From: Cupriavidus pampae
Lineage (GTDB): Bacteria > Pseudomonadota > Gammaproteobacteria > Burkholderiales > Burkholderiaceae
Reading direction: 5' to 3'
DNA: 64,000 bases
Assembly (NCBI RefSeq): GCF_914271485.1
Contig: NZ_CAJZAG010000016.1
Span: 62,001-126,000, forward strand
The notes below the pieces were generated by a model that saw nothing but the letters and a program-made list of their open reading frames with translations, did no database searches and was not told the origin of the DNA. Shown piece after piece: positions 25,729 to 34,350 of the stretch. Both the position numbers and the translations under genes were made by a program. Every line of letters starts with the position of its first letter. Position 1 is the stretch's first letter.

Positions 25729-26057
25729 TCGTCGAACTCCACCAAGCCAGTGAGCGAGCTGATCGAGGCGAACCATGCGTCCACCACCTTGTAATCGGTC
25801 CGATCGACTACGAAGACTCGGCCGTCTTTCGCACGGAGGAGGATGTCCGTGATGGTGTTTCCGCACTTGCCGATGAGGCAGACACCCTCCTTCTCGAGAT
25901 CGCGATCTTCGGTTTCGCCAATGATCGCTTCCGGCGCGTAGATAGAAATCCCGTCGCCCCGCAGCCCGTTTGGGTGCGCGGCGAGGAACGTGGCGAATTG
26001 TTCGGGAACGGGTTGCCTGAAGGCAGCTTCAAACCAGTCTGCAAATGTACGGGGCAT
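25725..26057 (-). CDS. SUKH/SMI1-KNR4-like protein
   Basis: The 110-residue protein begins MPRTFADWFEAAFRQPVPEQF and contains GLRGDGISIYAPEAI, LIGKCGNTITDILLR and VFVVDRTDYKVVD. This order, a helix that holds the peptide, then GDG-strand and the late V-x-D-x-x-D, is that of SMI1/KNR4 (SUKH) domains, often immunity proteins. No toxin gene is adjacent. AAGGAT lies before ATG 26057. Confidence 0.5.
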   Translation of the reverse strand: MPRTFADWFEAAFRQPVPEQFATFLAAHPNGLRGDGISIYAPEAIIGETEDRDLEKEGVCLIGKCGNTITDILLRAKDGRVFVVDRTDYKVVDAWFASISSLTGLVEFDD

Positions 26058-26105
26058 GCGTTGATCCTTATCTAGTTCGGCTGACGCCGTCGGTAAATGA
26101 CAGTC

Positions 26106-27170
26106 TTAATTGATTCGGGCGGCCTCGGGCACGCTACGCGGCGCCACGCTCCTGCGCATGACTGGAAAGGCGTCGTGCAGTACACCATCGAGCAATCGGC
26201 CAGTTGCCTTCTTACCGGCACGGTGAACCGTGGCCCAATGATCGGCACTGGATGCGCCAGTCGGATAGTTCACGGCTTCATGTCCGCCTTCGACGACGCG
26301 TCCGTCCAATGCGACTGCGGCGGTCCGGAAGCGGCCAGCACCGAAATCGCCGGAGCCCGGCGCCCACTCGCCATGCTGCTTGTACAGGAACGGAATATCG
26401 GCGGCTGCACACTGATCGCGCAAGGCGCGCGGCCATGCGGGGTGGCTCGGACGGGCTTTGGGGCCGCTCTCGCCGCCGGCGATGATCCAGTCGATGGCGC
26501 CGGGGTTGTACTCGCTGCCTGAGGTGTGCAGCAGTTCGCCGGTGAGTGTCGAGAAGACTTCGACCTGGCCGAGCTGTGGCTCGATGGACAGGAAGCGGAC
26601 CCTCGCCGGCACACGAAGTAGTTTCGGAATGTCGCGATCCGCTTCAGCCTGGTTCACGACCGTTGCCCCGAGCCAGATATCGGCGGGGGCATTCCCGGCG
26701 ATCCATGTCGCCAGCCACGGCACCAGCGGATTCTCCGCACAGTCACCTCTCAGCACGAGGGTATCGAACGCTTCACGGAGCCGCTTCATGGCGTTGCCGA
26801 TGCGTTTCGACAGGACGAGCTTGTCGAGGTTTGGCGTCTGCCGCCAGACGTCTAGCATGTCAATGAACCACTCGATCGGCACCTCGTTGTCGAAGACGTC
26901 GGAGAGGCTTGCACAGAAGACACGCTGCCGGCGGCCGCGTACTACGGCGAACGCAGCATGCGCGGCGTTCCAGCGGACCATCTTTCGCCAGTTCGAAGGG
27001 GACGTGCGTCGGCGTGGCGCACCCGGTCCCCAGTTCACGGCGTGACCGCCCGCGAAGCGCGCGTTGCGCGTCTCTGCGTAGCAGAGATCGCAGCCGGGGC
27101 CGACCTTCTGGCAGCCTTCCCATGGATTCCATGTGTGGTCAGTCCACTCAATGTTGCTGTTCTCGCTCAT
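26106..27170 (-). CDS. phage Gp37/Gp68 family protein (DUF5131)
   Basis: A 354-residue protein starting NIEWTDHTWNPWEGCQKVGP then GCDLCYAET, the hallmark of the Gp37/Gp68 family. The Cys-x6-Cys-x2-Cys array near residue 20 could bind a metal or iron-sulfur cluster. Conserved later: FCASLSDVFD, IWLGATVVNQ, FLSIEPQLG, IIAGGESGPKARP and HPAWPRALRDQC. These genes occur in phages and plasmids; the reaction is not established. ATG 27170 overlaps the upstream stop by 4 bases. Confidence 0.85.
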   Translation of the reverse strand: MSENSNIEWTDHTWNPWEGCQKVGPGCDLCYAETRNARFAGGHAVNWGPGAPRRRTSPSNWRKMVRWNAAHAAFAVVRGRRQRVFCASLSDVFDNEVPIEWFIDMLDVWRQTPNLDKLVLSKRIGNAMKRLREAFDTLVLRGDCAENPLVPWLATWIAGNAPADIWLGATVVNQAEADRDIPKLLRVPARVRFLSIEPQLGQVEVFSTLTGELLHTSGSEYNPGAIDWIIAGGESGPKARPSHPAWPRALRDQCAAADIPFLYKQHGEWAPGSGDFGAGRFRTAAVALDGRVVEGGHEAVNYPTGASSADHWATVHRAGKKATGRLLDGVLHDAFPVMRRSVAPRSVPEAARIN

Positions 27171-27673
27171 TGCATTTCATCCTCGAACAGGTCCCGCGTG
27201 CGGGTGTCTCGATCGGTGTCTCGGTTGGTGTCTTTGTTGGTGTCGCTGGGAACTGGCTGACGCGCGGCGTCACCGGATCCTTGCTCGACCACGTGTTTGG
27301 CGGCGATGAGACGTTCGCAGTGCGGGCATCGCCTGTAGCCGCGCGGGACGTCGCGAACCTCAATCCATCGACCGCGTGACCGCATACGGCGGGCGGTATC
27401 ACGGGGTGAATGACCGCACAGGGATACGTCGGACTTGGGGTCGATCGTGTGGATGTAGTGGCCACCATTGGCGCGGGCGAGATAAGGGGCCGTCCGGGCA
27501 TTGCGAGCGAACGACTCGACCTCGCGTCGCAGCGTGGCCACGCAGCTCCAGTGGCCACCGGTCGTCGTGTGCCAGCCCTGCGAGTAGTCGACGGCCTTGC
27601 CACACAGCCAACACGTGCCCGCGTCGCAATGCTCTTCGATGGTCTTGCCGAAATAGCGGTCGTCTGTAGGCAT
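27167..27673 (-). CDS. Cys-rich unknown protein with Asp-Thr-Arg repeat tail
   Basis: A 168-residue protein with CWLCGK near 21, HWSC, and CPHCERLI near 118, so probably zinc-binding. The C-terminus reads SDTNKDTNRDTDRDTRTRD, encoded by a 12-base near-tandem DNA repeat (about 27198-27246). Overlaps the Gp37/Gp68 gene by 4 bases and starts 2 bases after the upstream stop: tightly coupled operon member. Confidence 0.65.
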   Translation of the reverse strand: MPTDDRYFGKTIEEHCDAGTCWLCGKAVDYSQGWHTTTGGHWSCVATLRREVESFARNARTAPYLARANGGHYIHTIDPKSDVSLCGHSPRDTARRMRSRGRWIEVRDVPRGYRRCPHCERLIAAKHVVEQGSGDAARQPVPSDTNKDTNRDTDRDTRTRDLFEDEMQ

Positions 27674-27675
27674 GG

Positions 27676-28353
27676 TTAGCTGGCAGCGCGTGGGCGCTCG
27701 GCCTCGTGATAGATACCAGTGCCGCAGTAGGCGCAGCCGAGATGCTCGCGCTCGGCCGCCTCTACCTCATCTGCAGGCGGCGGGCAGCGCGGATGTATGT
27801 TCGCGCGCACCAGCAGCTCCACGAGTCGGATCGAGACCAGCAAGCGATCATCGTCCGTGGCCTGGCCCAGTAGATCTGCCGCAATGAGAGCGGCGACCTG
27901 GTTCACGAGGTGCAAGGGTGGGGAGTACATCGCGTCCCGGCCGCCGCTCGGTAGCGGCTTAGGCGCATCGGCCCGTTGCGCGGCATTCAGCGTTTCGCAT
28001 ACCCAACGCACGATGCCGGCTTTGATGTCGTCGGCGGGATTGGTGTCGAAGCTCTCGCTGAAGATGCGCAACGTGCCGCAGGTGACGACGCCGTTGTTGC
28101 CACGCCAATGGCCAGTGAAGGGCGGTGGGGCGGACGAAGCGGATGGAGTGGCCAGCAATCGGGGAGCGGCTGAGCAGGTGGCACGAATGAGCGCCATATC
28201 GCGTCGGCAGGCCTGTGCGGTGGCGGAGTCAGCGGACACAGCTAGCAGGCCGCATGCCGGGTCCAGCAGCGCATCCATACGGTCGAGCGCATTCTGGACG
28301 TTGGACGCCCCGGCGGAGGGCGGAGGGGGCAACGGAGGAAAGGACAGGTGCAT
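27676..28353 (-). CDS. unknown protein
   Basis: A 225-residue soluble protein with a Pro-rich start (MHLSFPPLPPPPSAG) and a late LGCAYCGTGI motif. No family recognised. It lies between the wing-helix gene and the Cys-rich gene in the same operon. Confidence 0.6.
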   Translation of the reverse strand: MHLSFPPLPPPPSAGASNVQNALDRMDALLDPACGLLAVSADSATAQACRRDMALIRATCSAAPRLLATPSASSAPPPFTGHWRGNNGVVTCGTLRIFSESFDTNPADDIKAGIVRWVCETLNAAQRADAPKPLPSGGRDAMYSPPLHLVNQVAALIAADLLGQATDDDRLLVSIRLVELLVRANIHPRCPPPADEVEAAEREHLGCAYCGTGIYHEAERPRAAS

Positions 28354-28420
28354 GGTGGCGGAGAAGTGTTTGACCCCTTCAGCCTATCTAGCCGTTGGTA
28401 AAGTCAAGTCGCCGTCGCGT

Positions 28421-28750
28421 CTATCCGCCCGTGGGCACCTTCGCGAGCCCAAACCGAACGGCCGCGTCGCGCAGCTGGGCAGCATCGACCCTGTCCGCGG
28501 CGATCGCATCGAGCACGATCTGCGCAAAGCCGTGCAGCGAGGCCAGCTCTTCGCTGATCGCGCCATGGATGTAGAGATAGAGCCCGTTGGGCATGCGGCG
28601 CACGGCGGTCGTCTCCCGCACCATGCGCTCGAGCAGCGGTTCAGCGGTCGAGGGCTCTACGCCTAGATGACGCTGCAGCAGCGCGGCGGACGCCGCACGA
28701 TGCTGGTGGACCAACGCCAGCGCCTTCTGGAACAAAGCTTCTGCGTTCAT
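28421..28750 (-). CDS. winged-helix protein (FtsK gamma-like)
   Basis: The 109-residue protein starts NAEALFQKALALVHQHRAAS then ALLQRHLGVEPSTAEPLLERM, close in pattern to the gamma domain of FtsK that reads KOPS sequences, also found as a free domain on plasmids. The C-terminal half is a separate helical piece. ATG 28750 overlaps the DUF1173 stop (ATGA). It may bind plasmid DNA; a sequence target is unknown. Confidence 0.65.
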   Translation of the reverse strand: MNAEALFQKALALVHQHRAASAALLQRHLGVEPSTAEPLLERMVRETTAVRRMPNGLYLYIHGAISEELASLHGFAQIVLDAIAADRVDAAQLRDAAVRFGLAKVPTGG

Positions 28751-29964
28751 TGCGTCTGGCCGCCCTTGCTCAGGTCGAGGCCATCGATGGGCGTCTCCAA
28801 GGCGTCCCATTCGATGCACGGGATCCCATGCTGACGGTAGTGCTGGCGCTTCGCGGCCATCCGCGCGTCATACTCGGGGTTGCCTGACAACCCGAGCACC
28901 TCGATGACGACTTCGGGGTTGACGTCGGTCAGCACAAAGTCAGGATGCACCGGCGCGCGGCCGATGTGGCGCAGTGGCTTGCGGAATGCCCGGCCATGGG
29001 CAACAAGGTAATCCGCCATCGCGACCTCGTGCGAGGAATCGCAGGGCAGGAACTGGCGGTTGGCCAGCATCGCAGCGATATCGACGACCGTGAGGTAGCC
29101 GGACCGGGACTTCTCGATAAGCATCACGATGATGCATCGCTGGTCGGGCTTATCGATCGCCGCCAGCGCGCCGCCAAACGATGCCTGCAGGCGCGCGTAG
29201 ATGTCGGCCGACATGAAGTAGCGTTGGCTGTTCTGGCGCAGCGCAAGCTTGCCCCCGTATTGGCTCGCCCCGTGCGACTCAAGCTCGCCGATCAGAATGC
29301 CACGCGGGTTACAGGACGCGGTCGAGGTGAGCCGGGCCTGCCACGCGTCGAACGCCGCGAGGATGTCGGCCTTGCGAGCGGGCTCCCATCGTTCCATCAC
29401 GTGCAGCAGATCCGTCGCTGGCTTGCCGTTGATACGACCGTCGGCCAGTTCCGAAGTCAGCTGCGACCAGCAAGCGCTCCAGCCGCGCGAGCCGGAGCCC
29501 GGCCAGACGTTGAGGCCAGCCTGTTCCCATGCGTACTCGAGGAAAGACAGCAGGCCGGCAGATCGCCGTTGCGGTTTGCTGGATTGGCCAGTGGGTGTGC
29601 GTTGCACGGTTTTCGTCGGCGTATGCGTGGACGCGACGAGCGTCACATCGAGCCGCATGTCATGACGACCGTCGCGCATACGGAAGGCATCGAGGCTGTC
29701 CGCCGTGCCACCATTGGCTTGCGCCTGCCGGTGGAAGGGGCAACTGCCGCCGTGGTGATGGGCCTGTTCTGGCCAGCGGGCGAGCAGGAAAATCTTGCGA
29801 TGGCGTCGGATGACGAGCTTGGGGCGAGGCCGGGCGGTGGTACAGCCGCACTCGGCAAAGCCCTGAGTTGTCTTGGCGCGCTCGAGCTGCCGGGCATAGC
29901 GGCCCGGATCGTCCAGCACGTCGTCGAGCGGGAACTCGGACCCGCCAATGCGCACGGTGATCAT
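28747..29964 (-). CDS. DUF1173 family protein
   Basis: A 405-residue protein: ECGCTTARPRPKLVIRRHR near residue 40, then LARWPEQAHHHGGSCPFH, matching the Cys/His-rich N-terminal region of DUF1173 proteins from conjugative plasmids. The C-terminal half ends with VHPDFVLTDVNPEVVIEVLG and YDARMAAKRQHYRQ, a pattern resembling a PD-(D/E)xK nuclease core (D..E-V-x-G..K). GGAG precedes ATG 29964. A nuclease role is inference. Confidence 0.8.
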   Translation of the reverse strand: MITVRIGGSEFPLDDVLDDPGRYARQLERAKTTQGFAECGCTTARPRPKLVIRRHRKIFLLARWPEQAHHHGGSCPFHRQAQANGGTADSLDAFRMRDGRHDMRLDVTLVASTHTPTKTVQRTPTGQSSKPQRRSAGLLSFLEYAWEQAGLNVWPGSGSRGWSACWSQLTSELADGRINGKPATDLLHVMERWEPARKADILAAFDAWQARLTSTASCNPRGILIGELESHGASQYGGKLALRQNSQRYFMSADIYARLQASFGGALAAIDKPDQRCIIVMLIEKSRSGYLTVVDIAAMLANRQFLPCDSSHEVAMADYLVAHGRAFRKPLRHIGRAPVHPDFVLTDVNPEVVIEVLGLSGNPEYDARMAAKRQHYRQHGIPCIEWDALETPIDGLDLSKGGQTQ

Positions 29965-29974
29965 ATGTGTTCTC

Positions 29975-31435
29975 CTAAACTCCGGCGTCCCGGAACATGG
30001 TGTACAGATCGCGACGAATTTCGCTGATATCGAGCAGATGCTTCGCGCGGGATATGGCCACATACAACAGCCGCTTCTCCTCGGCGGTCATGGTCATCTT
30101 TCCGTCATCGCCGTGTTTGAATTTGAAGTCGCCTGCGAGCTGCACGCGATCCCATTCGAGGCCTTTGGCGCGGTGCACAGTCGAGACGATGTAGTCCGCT
30201 TCATTCTCGGGCGACACGCGTGTGAGGATGAGGCGCAGGTAGTCCACGCCCTCGTCGTCGATGAGTTTGACCAGCGGCTTCAGATCGCGGCCGGCGAAGG
30301 AATCGGCATATTCCTGGACCTCGTCCCACGACTCGAAGAGCGCGAGGGTGGCGGGGTAGGCCACGCGCTGGCCGTGCATCAGCTGCTCGGCGCCGTCTGC
30401 GAAGGCCTGCAGTTCATCCACTTTTGCGCGGACGGCTACGCGATCACCGCGGCCGATGCCTTGAGCGAGATGTGTGAGCACGGTCGCGTTCTTGCGACAG
30501 AGGATGGCGTCGAAGCGGTCCCGGCCCGGTACTGACTCGTGCAGGATGCGAGAGGAGACGTGTTCCTGTCCCCGCACCGGCGTATGCTCGTCCATCAGTT
30601 GCAGCATGCGGCTCGCCAGCTGTGCGATGGCGGGGCCGAAGCGGAACGATTCGGTGAGAGCGCATTCGGGGGCGCGGATGTGGTCCATGGCGTTGACGGC
30701 GCCACGCCACTCGTAGATCTGCTGGTACGGATCGCCGACGTAAATGACTTGCGCCTGCTGCGCGCGGAGTACCGAGAGCATGAGACCGTCGGCGTCTTGT
30801 GCTTCGTCAAACAGGATGAAGTCGGCGCCGATACGCGGACGGCTGCGCTCCCAAAGCTTTACATAGACCCCGTGGGAAATTGCGGAAGGGGAGGCCGGGT
30901 CGATGTACTCCTCCCACAGCTTCCGGACAGACGGCAGCAACGATTCGCGCAGGCGCTCGGCGTCCTCCTCCTTCACGATCGCGTCAACGGGGATATGCCA
31001 CGCCAGCGGCTCGGCCTGTGCGGAGCCGCAGAAGCGTGCAACGCCATCCATCACCATCCGAGCGACCTTGCCTGGACTGAGTTCGAGATCTTTGCCGATC
31101 GTGGTGGGCAGGCGTAGCTTGCCGAAGCCATAGCGCAGCGCCAGCTGATGCGGGGGTTCGACCGGGTTCTTGAGCTTGCGGGTGATCTCGGGCCGTGTGG
31201 CACCGAACGCGAGCGAATGGACGGTGCGGCAGCGGGTGTTCTGCGGGAACTTGCTGGCCGCCTCCGTCGCGATATCTTTGTTGAAGGCGAGGTAGAGGCC
31301 ACGCGCGCGGCCACGGGCCTCAGCAGCCATGCGCAGCGTCGAGGTCTTGCCGGCACCGGCATACGCCTTGACCTTGACGGTGTCGCCGCCGCGTACCGCC
31401 TCGACAACCTGATCCTGCTCGGCGGTCGGGGTCAC
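29975..31435 (-). CDS. UvrD/Rep-like SF1 helicase of the plasmid operon
   Basis: A 486-residue helicase starting at GTG 31435, which overlaps the upstream stop by 4 bases: VTPTAEQDQVVEAVRGG, Walker A AYAGAGKTS, DEAQDADG (motif II), VGDPYQQIYEWRGA (motif III), STVHRAKGLEWD (motif V), VAISRAKHLLD (motif VI). It is a short, F-box-helicase/Rep-like form common in plasmids beside DUF1173 genes. A longer reading to 31915 would cover another gene and is rejected. Confidence 0.88.
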   Translation of the reverse strand: MTPTAEQDQVVEAVRGGDTVKVKAYAGAGKTSTLRMAAEARGRARGLYLAFNKDIATEAASKFPQNTRCRTVHSLAFGATRPEITRKLKNPVEPPHQLALRYGFGKLRLPTTIGKDLELSPGKVARMVMDGVARFCGSAQAEPLAWHIPVDAIVKEEDAERLRESLLPSVRKLWEEYIDPASPSAISHGVYVKLWERSRPRIGADFILFDEAQDADGLMLSVLRAQQAQVIYVGDPYQQIYEWRGAVNAMDHIRAPECALTESFRFGPAIAQLASRMLQLMDEHTPVRGQEHVSSRILHESVPGRDRFDAILCRKNATVLTHLAQGIGRGDRVAVRAKVDELQAFADGAEQLMHGQRVAYPATLALFESWDEVQEYADSFAGRDLKPLVKLIDDEGVDYLRLILTRVSPENEADYIVSTVHRAKGLEWDRVQLAGDFKFKHGDDGKMTMTAEEKRLLYVAISRAKHLLDISEIRRDLYTMFRDAGV

Positions 31436-31884
31436 CGGGGCAGCTCCAGTGGTTGCTGCGTCGGCATATTGCCGTAGCGCTGTGCCATGTACGCGCGCTG
31501 CCGTCCGGCAGCTTCCGCGACGCGGCGAGCCTGGTCGCCACTGAGCTCGTCCACCATGTAGCTGAAGTAATTGGCCGTCGTCGGTCCGGTCCATGCGCGC
31601 CACTTGCTGCGTACCTCCTGCTTCAAAGCCTCCGGCAACGAGAAGAACCGGGTACGGGCCTCTCGCCAGACGCGTGCATGGAAGGCCCGCTGAGTCGCCT
31701 CGAAGCGATCCGACTGGCGCTGACGGCGCGCGAACTCTTCGTCGGCGCCATGCTGCTCGCCGGCTACCTGGTCGGGAAAGAGCGGATAGCGTTCCCGCTC
31801 GCGCGTTTGCTTGCGCGCGAAGGCGGACTCGCGGCGGCGGCTGCGTTGGATGGGCTCGTAGCGTTCGAATCGGGTAAAGCGCAT
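31432..31884 (-). CDS. basic helical protein, first gene of the operon
   Basis: A 150-residue, Arg-rich protein (MRFTRFERYEPIQRSRRRES, FARKQTRERERYPLF) with a C-terminal YFSYMVDELSGDQARRVAEA. It lies directly before and overlaps the helicase gene. Possibly a nucleic-acid-binding partner; family unknown. A 15-base palindrome is 16 bases upstream of its ATG. Confidence 0.6.
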   Translation of the reverse strand: MRFTRFERYEPIQRSRRRESAFARKQTRERERYPLFPDQVAGEQHGADEEFARRQRQSDRFEATQRAFHARVWREARTRFFSLPEALKQEVRSKWRAWTGPTTANYFSYMVDELSGDQARRVAEAAGRQRAYMAQRYGNMPTQQPLELPR

Positions 31885-31900
31885 GGTGGCTGTGGTTGTG

Positions 31901-31915
31901 GTGGTCTGAGACCAC
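31901..31915. promoter_or_regulatory. palindromic operator candidate
   Basis: GTGGTC-tga-GACCAC, a perfect palindrome between the minus-strand operon start (31884) and the plus-strand gene at 32048. A repressor site is inferred. Confidence 0.45.
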
Positions 31916-32047
31916 GTTACCGGCTGGCCCGCAATGTCAAGGCGGCCGGCGAGCGTCGTTCGCCGACAACCATTTTCACGCGAGATTCATTCGGGCTTTG
32001 GGGCAAAAGCTATAGAATTTCGGGCGCCTTTCTACCTGAGAAGCACC

Positions 32048-32575
32048 ATGTCCCACCCCCCATCAACGCGGTTCCGTGAGGTTTCGCTCGGCACACGCCC
32101 GAAGAGCGAGCCAGAGTTCATTGCGCTCGGGCAGCCGCAATACAGCGATATCGCGCGCCTGGACGCGTTCACGTTCAAGCGGTATCTCGACCGGGTGTTT
32201 TGGCACCCGCGACCGGAAGTGCTGCGCTTTGAGGTGCGAGCGATCCCCTCGGAAGAAGGGAGCGTGTACGACGTGGTGGCGCTGGTCGGGCAAGGGGAGG
32301 GCGAGGTCTGGTTCTCCGAGGCCGCGGTGCCTGAGCGCTGGGACTACGTGGCCATCAGCGAGACCTCGGATGGGCTTGCGCGGATGCAGCGAGACGAGTT
32401 GAAGTCCACGGACAAGCTGCCTGCGGACTATGTGCCCTTCGGCGGCGAAGGCCCGCAGGACTATTCGAAGCTGGAGAACCCCGAGGAGGTTGCGCGGCGA
32501 CGGTGGGATGTCGTCAATCGCATGCGCGCGGCCAATCGGCTAGCGCGTCGGCCACGAAAGACAGGATCGCTATGA
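32048..32575 (+). CDS. unknown protein
   Basis: A 175-residue acidic protein with VWFSEAAVPERWDYVAISE and a basic C-terminus (RRRWDVVNRMRAANR). A -10-like TATAGAAT is at about 32011. The stop overlaps the next ATG (ATGA). I do not recognise it. Confidence 0.65.
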   Translation: MSHPPSTRFREVSLGTRPKSEPEFIALGQPQYSDIARLDAFTFKRYLDRVFWHPRPEVLRFEVRAIPSEEGSVYDVVALVGQGEGEVWFSEAAVPERWDYVAISETSDGLARMQRDELKSTDKLPADYVPFGGEGPQDYSKLENPEEVARRRWDVVNRMRAANRLARRPRKTGSL

Positions 32576-33213
32576 CGCTGCAGATTACCTCGCGCTCAGC
32601 CGAGTTCCACACCGCTTTGGCTGAGAGCATGAAGCAGTGCGTGCCGACGGACCATCCGAGAGTGTTATCGGCTTACCAGTGCGCCTTGATGTCGCTGGAG
32701 CACGCTGCTGGGGCTGTCGCGCTGCTCACGATCGGGATGCCAAACGCGGCGATGGCGCTATTCCGCCCTCAATTCGAAACGTTGATCCGCGGCGTGTGGC
32801 TGCTCGAGGCGGCCGACGAGAAATGGGTACGGAAGTATCACGCGCCGCTGACCGAAGAGTCGGCTCGCGCGGGAGACAAGGCACCGGGGCTGAGGGTCAT
32901 GTTCGACGAGCTTCTAGCGCTTGAGGAGCCGCGAGTCAGGGACATCGTCCGGCATCTGGATGAGTACCGGGAGCAATCGCTGCGGGCGATGAACAGCTTC
33001 ACCCACGGCGGCATGCATCCCATGTCCCGTTCGGGCAAGGGATACCCGATCGGATTGATTGAGAACGTGGTGCGCTGCGCTAACGGCCTGCTGATCTACG
33101 CCGCGCAGATGGCCGCGCTTACCTCGACCGATCCACAATCGAACATGTTGTCTGTGCGCGCCCTGATGAGCGATTTCAAGGACTGCATGCCTGACGTAAA
33201 GCTCGGCAGCTGA
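32572..33213 (+). CDS. helical protein, DUF6988-like
   Basis: A 213-residue all-helical protein: LMSLEHAAGAVALLTIGMPN then AAMALFRPQFETLIRGVWLL, and later FTHGGMHPMSRSG. This pattern of a surveyed-for-size helical bundle with F-T-H-G-G is seen in uncharacterised DUF6988/HEPN-like proteins; the call is tentative. Coupled to the gene before it by a 4-base overlap. Confidence 0.6.
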   Translation: MTLQITSRSAEFHTALAESMKQCVPTDHPRVLSAYQCALMSLEHAAGAVALLTIGMPNAAMALFRPQFETLIRGVWLLEAADEKWVRKYHAPLTEESARAGDKAPGLRVMFDELLALEEPRVRDIVRHLDEYREQSLRAMNSFTHGGMHPMSRSGKGYPIGLIENVVRCANGLLIYAAQMAALTSTDPQSNMLSVRALMSDFKDCMPDVKLGS

Positions 33214-33223
33214 CGCCCCGGTC

Positions 33224-33372
33224 TTGATCGCGCGGCGCTGGCGCGATACTATCCTCTCGATTCTCCGCGCTACTGCGCATCGACATCGCCGGCGTACCGG
33301 CCATCTTGTTTTTCTCTCCCATTGGGGCTTTGTCCCTAATGGGACATGGCTCCATTTTTCTTTGGAGCCATC
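33224..33372 (+). promoter_or_regulatory. promoter and structured 5' leader (full copy)
   Basis: TTGATC (33224) and TACTAT (33247-33252), 17 apart. GCGC-tact-GCGC then ATCGAC (33267-33284); GCCGG-cgta-CCGGC (33288-33301); CATCTTGTTTTTCTCTC; CCCATTGGGG...CCCTAATGGG (33318-33343); ATGGCTCC (33346-33353) pairing with GGAGCCAT (33364-33371), which contains the ribosome site. Confidence 0.82.
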
Positions 33373-33576
33373 ATGCCCGTTATCAAAACTCGTGAGACTG
33401 CCATCGCCGTTGCTGCGTTGGTTTTGATCCTGTTCGTTGCGCTGTTTTTTATCGTGACGACAGCGAGCCTCGCCTTGCTGTACTTTCAATTGACAACGCT
33501 TGCGACCACCGTTCTTGCGGTGGCCGTCGCTTGGGTGTTGTCGAAGTTCTCCCATCTCTCGGGCCAGCCGGCCTGA
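33373..33576 (+). CDS. small two-span membrane protein
   Basis: A 67-residue protein with two membrane helices (AIAVAALVLILFVALFFIV and LLYFQLTTLATTVLAVAVAWV). ATG 33373 follows directly on the hairpin that holds the ribosome site. Function unknown; expression is likely controlled by the leader. Confidence 0.65.
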   Translation: MPVIKTRETAIAVAALVLILFVALFFIVTTASLALLYFQLTTLATTVLAVAVAWVLSKFSHLSGQPA

Positions 33577-33591
33577 CGTCGTTATGCCATC

Positions 33592-33680
33592 GCACCGCTC
33601 ATCGCGGTGCGCATTCAGTTCAACCTCAGTGAGAGTCAGCCCGCTAGGGATCTGGCTCTCACATTCTCTTGGGCGTCGTC
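33592..33680 (+). promoter_or_regulatory. structured 5' leader
   Basis: GCACCGC-tcat-GCGGTGC (33592-33610) and TGAGAGTCAG...CTGGCTCTCA (33630-33661) before ATG 33681. The SD-containing hairpin is not seen in this copy. Confidence 0.5.
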
Positions 33681-34205
33681 ATGAATCAGCAGCAGTACGC
33701 AGCGATTAACGAAGCAAGACGGCTTGCATCCGACCGAATTGCTATTGCGGACGCACACTTTGGGGCATACAGATTTCCCGAAGGTGCACGCCTACACGAC
33801 CCGGATTTGATCGAACAATGGGACTCCAGTCGGCTGGATCTCTTCAAGAGGACGGTGCGAGTCTGGCGGGATAGCAACGAATGGTGGCATCTTCCTAGCA
33901 GGATTGAGTTCAGCGTTCAGTTCCACGGCGACGGCAAGATTGAGTGCCGCGCAATGGAGGGCCAGCTCGCGTTTGGAATGCCCTGCACCCCTGCGGTAGC
34001 CAGTGGCCTTCCCGATTACATCTATACGCCCGCGCATCCCGACGAGCACATCGTTTGGGAGGGTGGCAGCGATATTGCCACCTGCAACTCTCTGGCCGAT
34101 GCGAAGAGGGTTGCTCAGGCAATCCGTTGCTCCGGTTCAAAAGCATGCATCTGGATTAGCAACGGCCCAGAGTTCGACACCGTGTTCACGGAACCGAATA
34201 TCTAG
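33681..34205 (+). CDS. unknown protein
   Basis: A 174-residue soluble protein, Trp-rich (WRDSNEWWHLPSRIEF) with a late SLADAKRVAQAIRCSGSKAC. Single gene between two leaders. No family recognised. Confidence 0.6.
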   Translation: MNQQQYAAINEARRLASDRIAIADAHFGAYRFPEGARLHDPDLIEQWDSSRLDLFKRTVRVWRDSNEWWHLPSRIEFSVQFHGDGKIECRAMEGQLAFGMPCTPAVASGLPDYIYTPAHPDEHIVWEGGSDIATCNSLADAKRVAQAIRCSGSKACIWISNGPEFDTVFTEPNI

Positions 34206-34225
34206 TTTAGCTACCTCTCTCTCAA

Positions 34226-34350
34226 CCCCGCCGGGATACGTCCCGAAGGGGGCGTTTCCCGGTCTCAAAACCGATTGAAATGCCTCAAGTACATACGCAT
34301 ATTCACGGCTTCGGCACGGCCGCGTACCCATTTCTGCGTAGGTCGGCGCG
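34226..34350 (+). promoter_or_regulatory. structured 5' leader (partial)
   Basis: CGGGA-tacg-TCCCG (34232-34245), followed by GGGCGTTTCCCGGTC and AAAACCG. A 77-codon frame from ATG 34275 overlaps the methylase start and is not trusted. Confidence 0.45.

Noticed and set aside
28945-30027. 360-codon plus-strand frame opposite the DUF1173 gene
   Set aside because: Antisense shadow in high-GC DNA; the minus-strand DUF1173 protein is clearly recognised.
31436-31915. N-terminal extension of the helicase at 29975
   Set aside because: The extension is Arg/Pro-rich shadow of the overlapping 150-residue gene; the GTG at 31435 fits the family start and the 4-base overlap.
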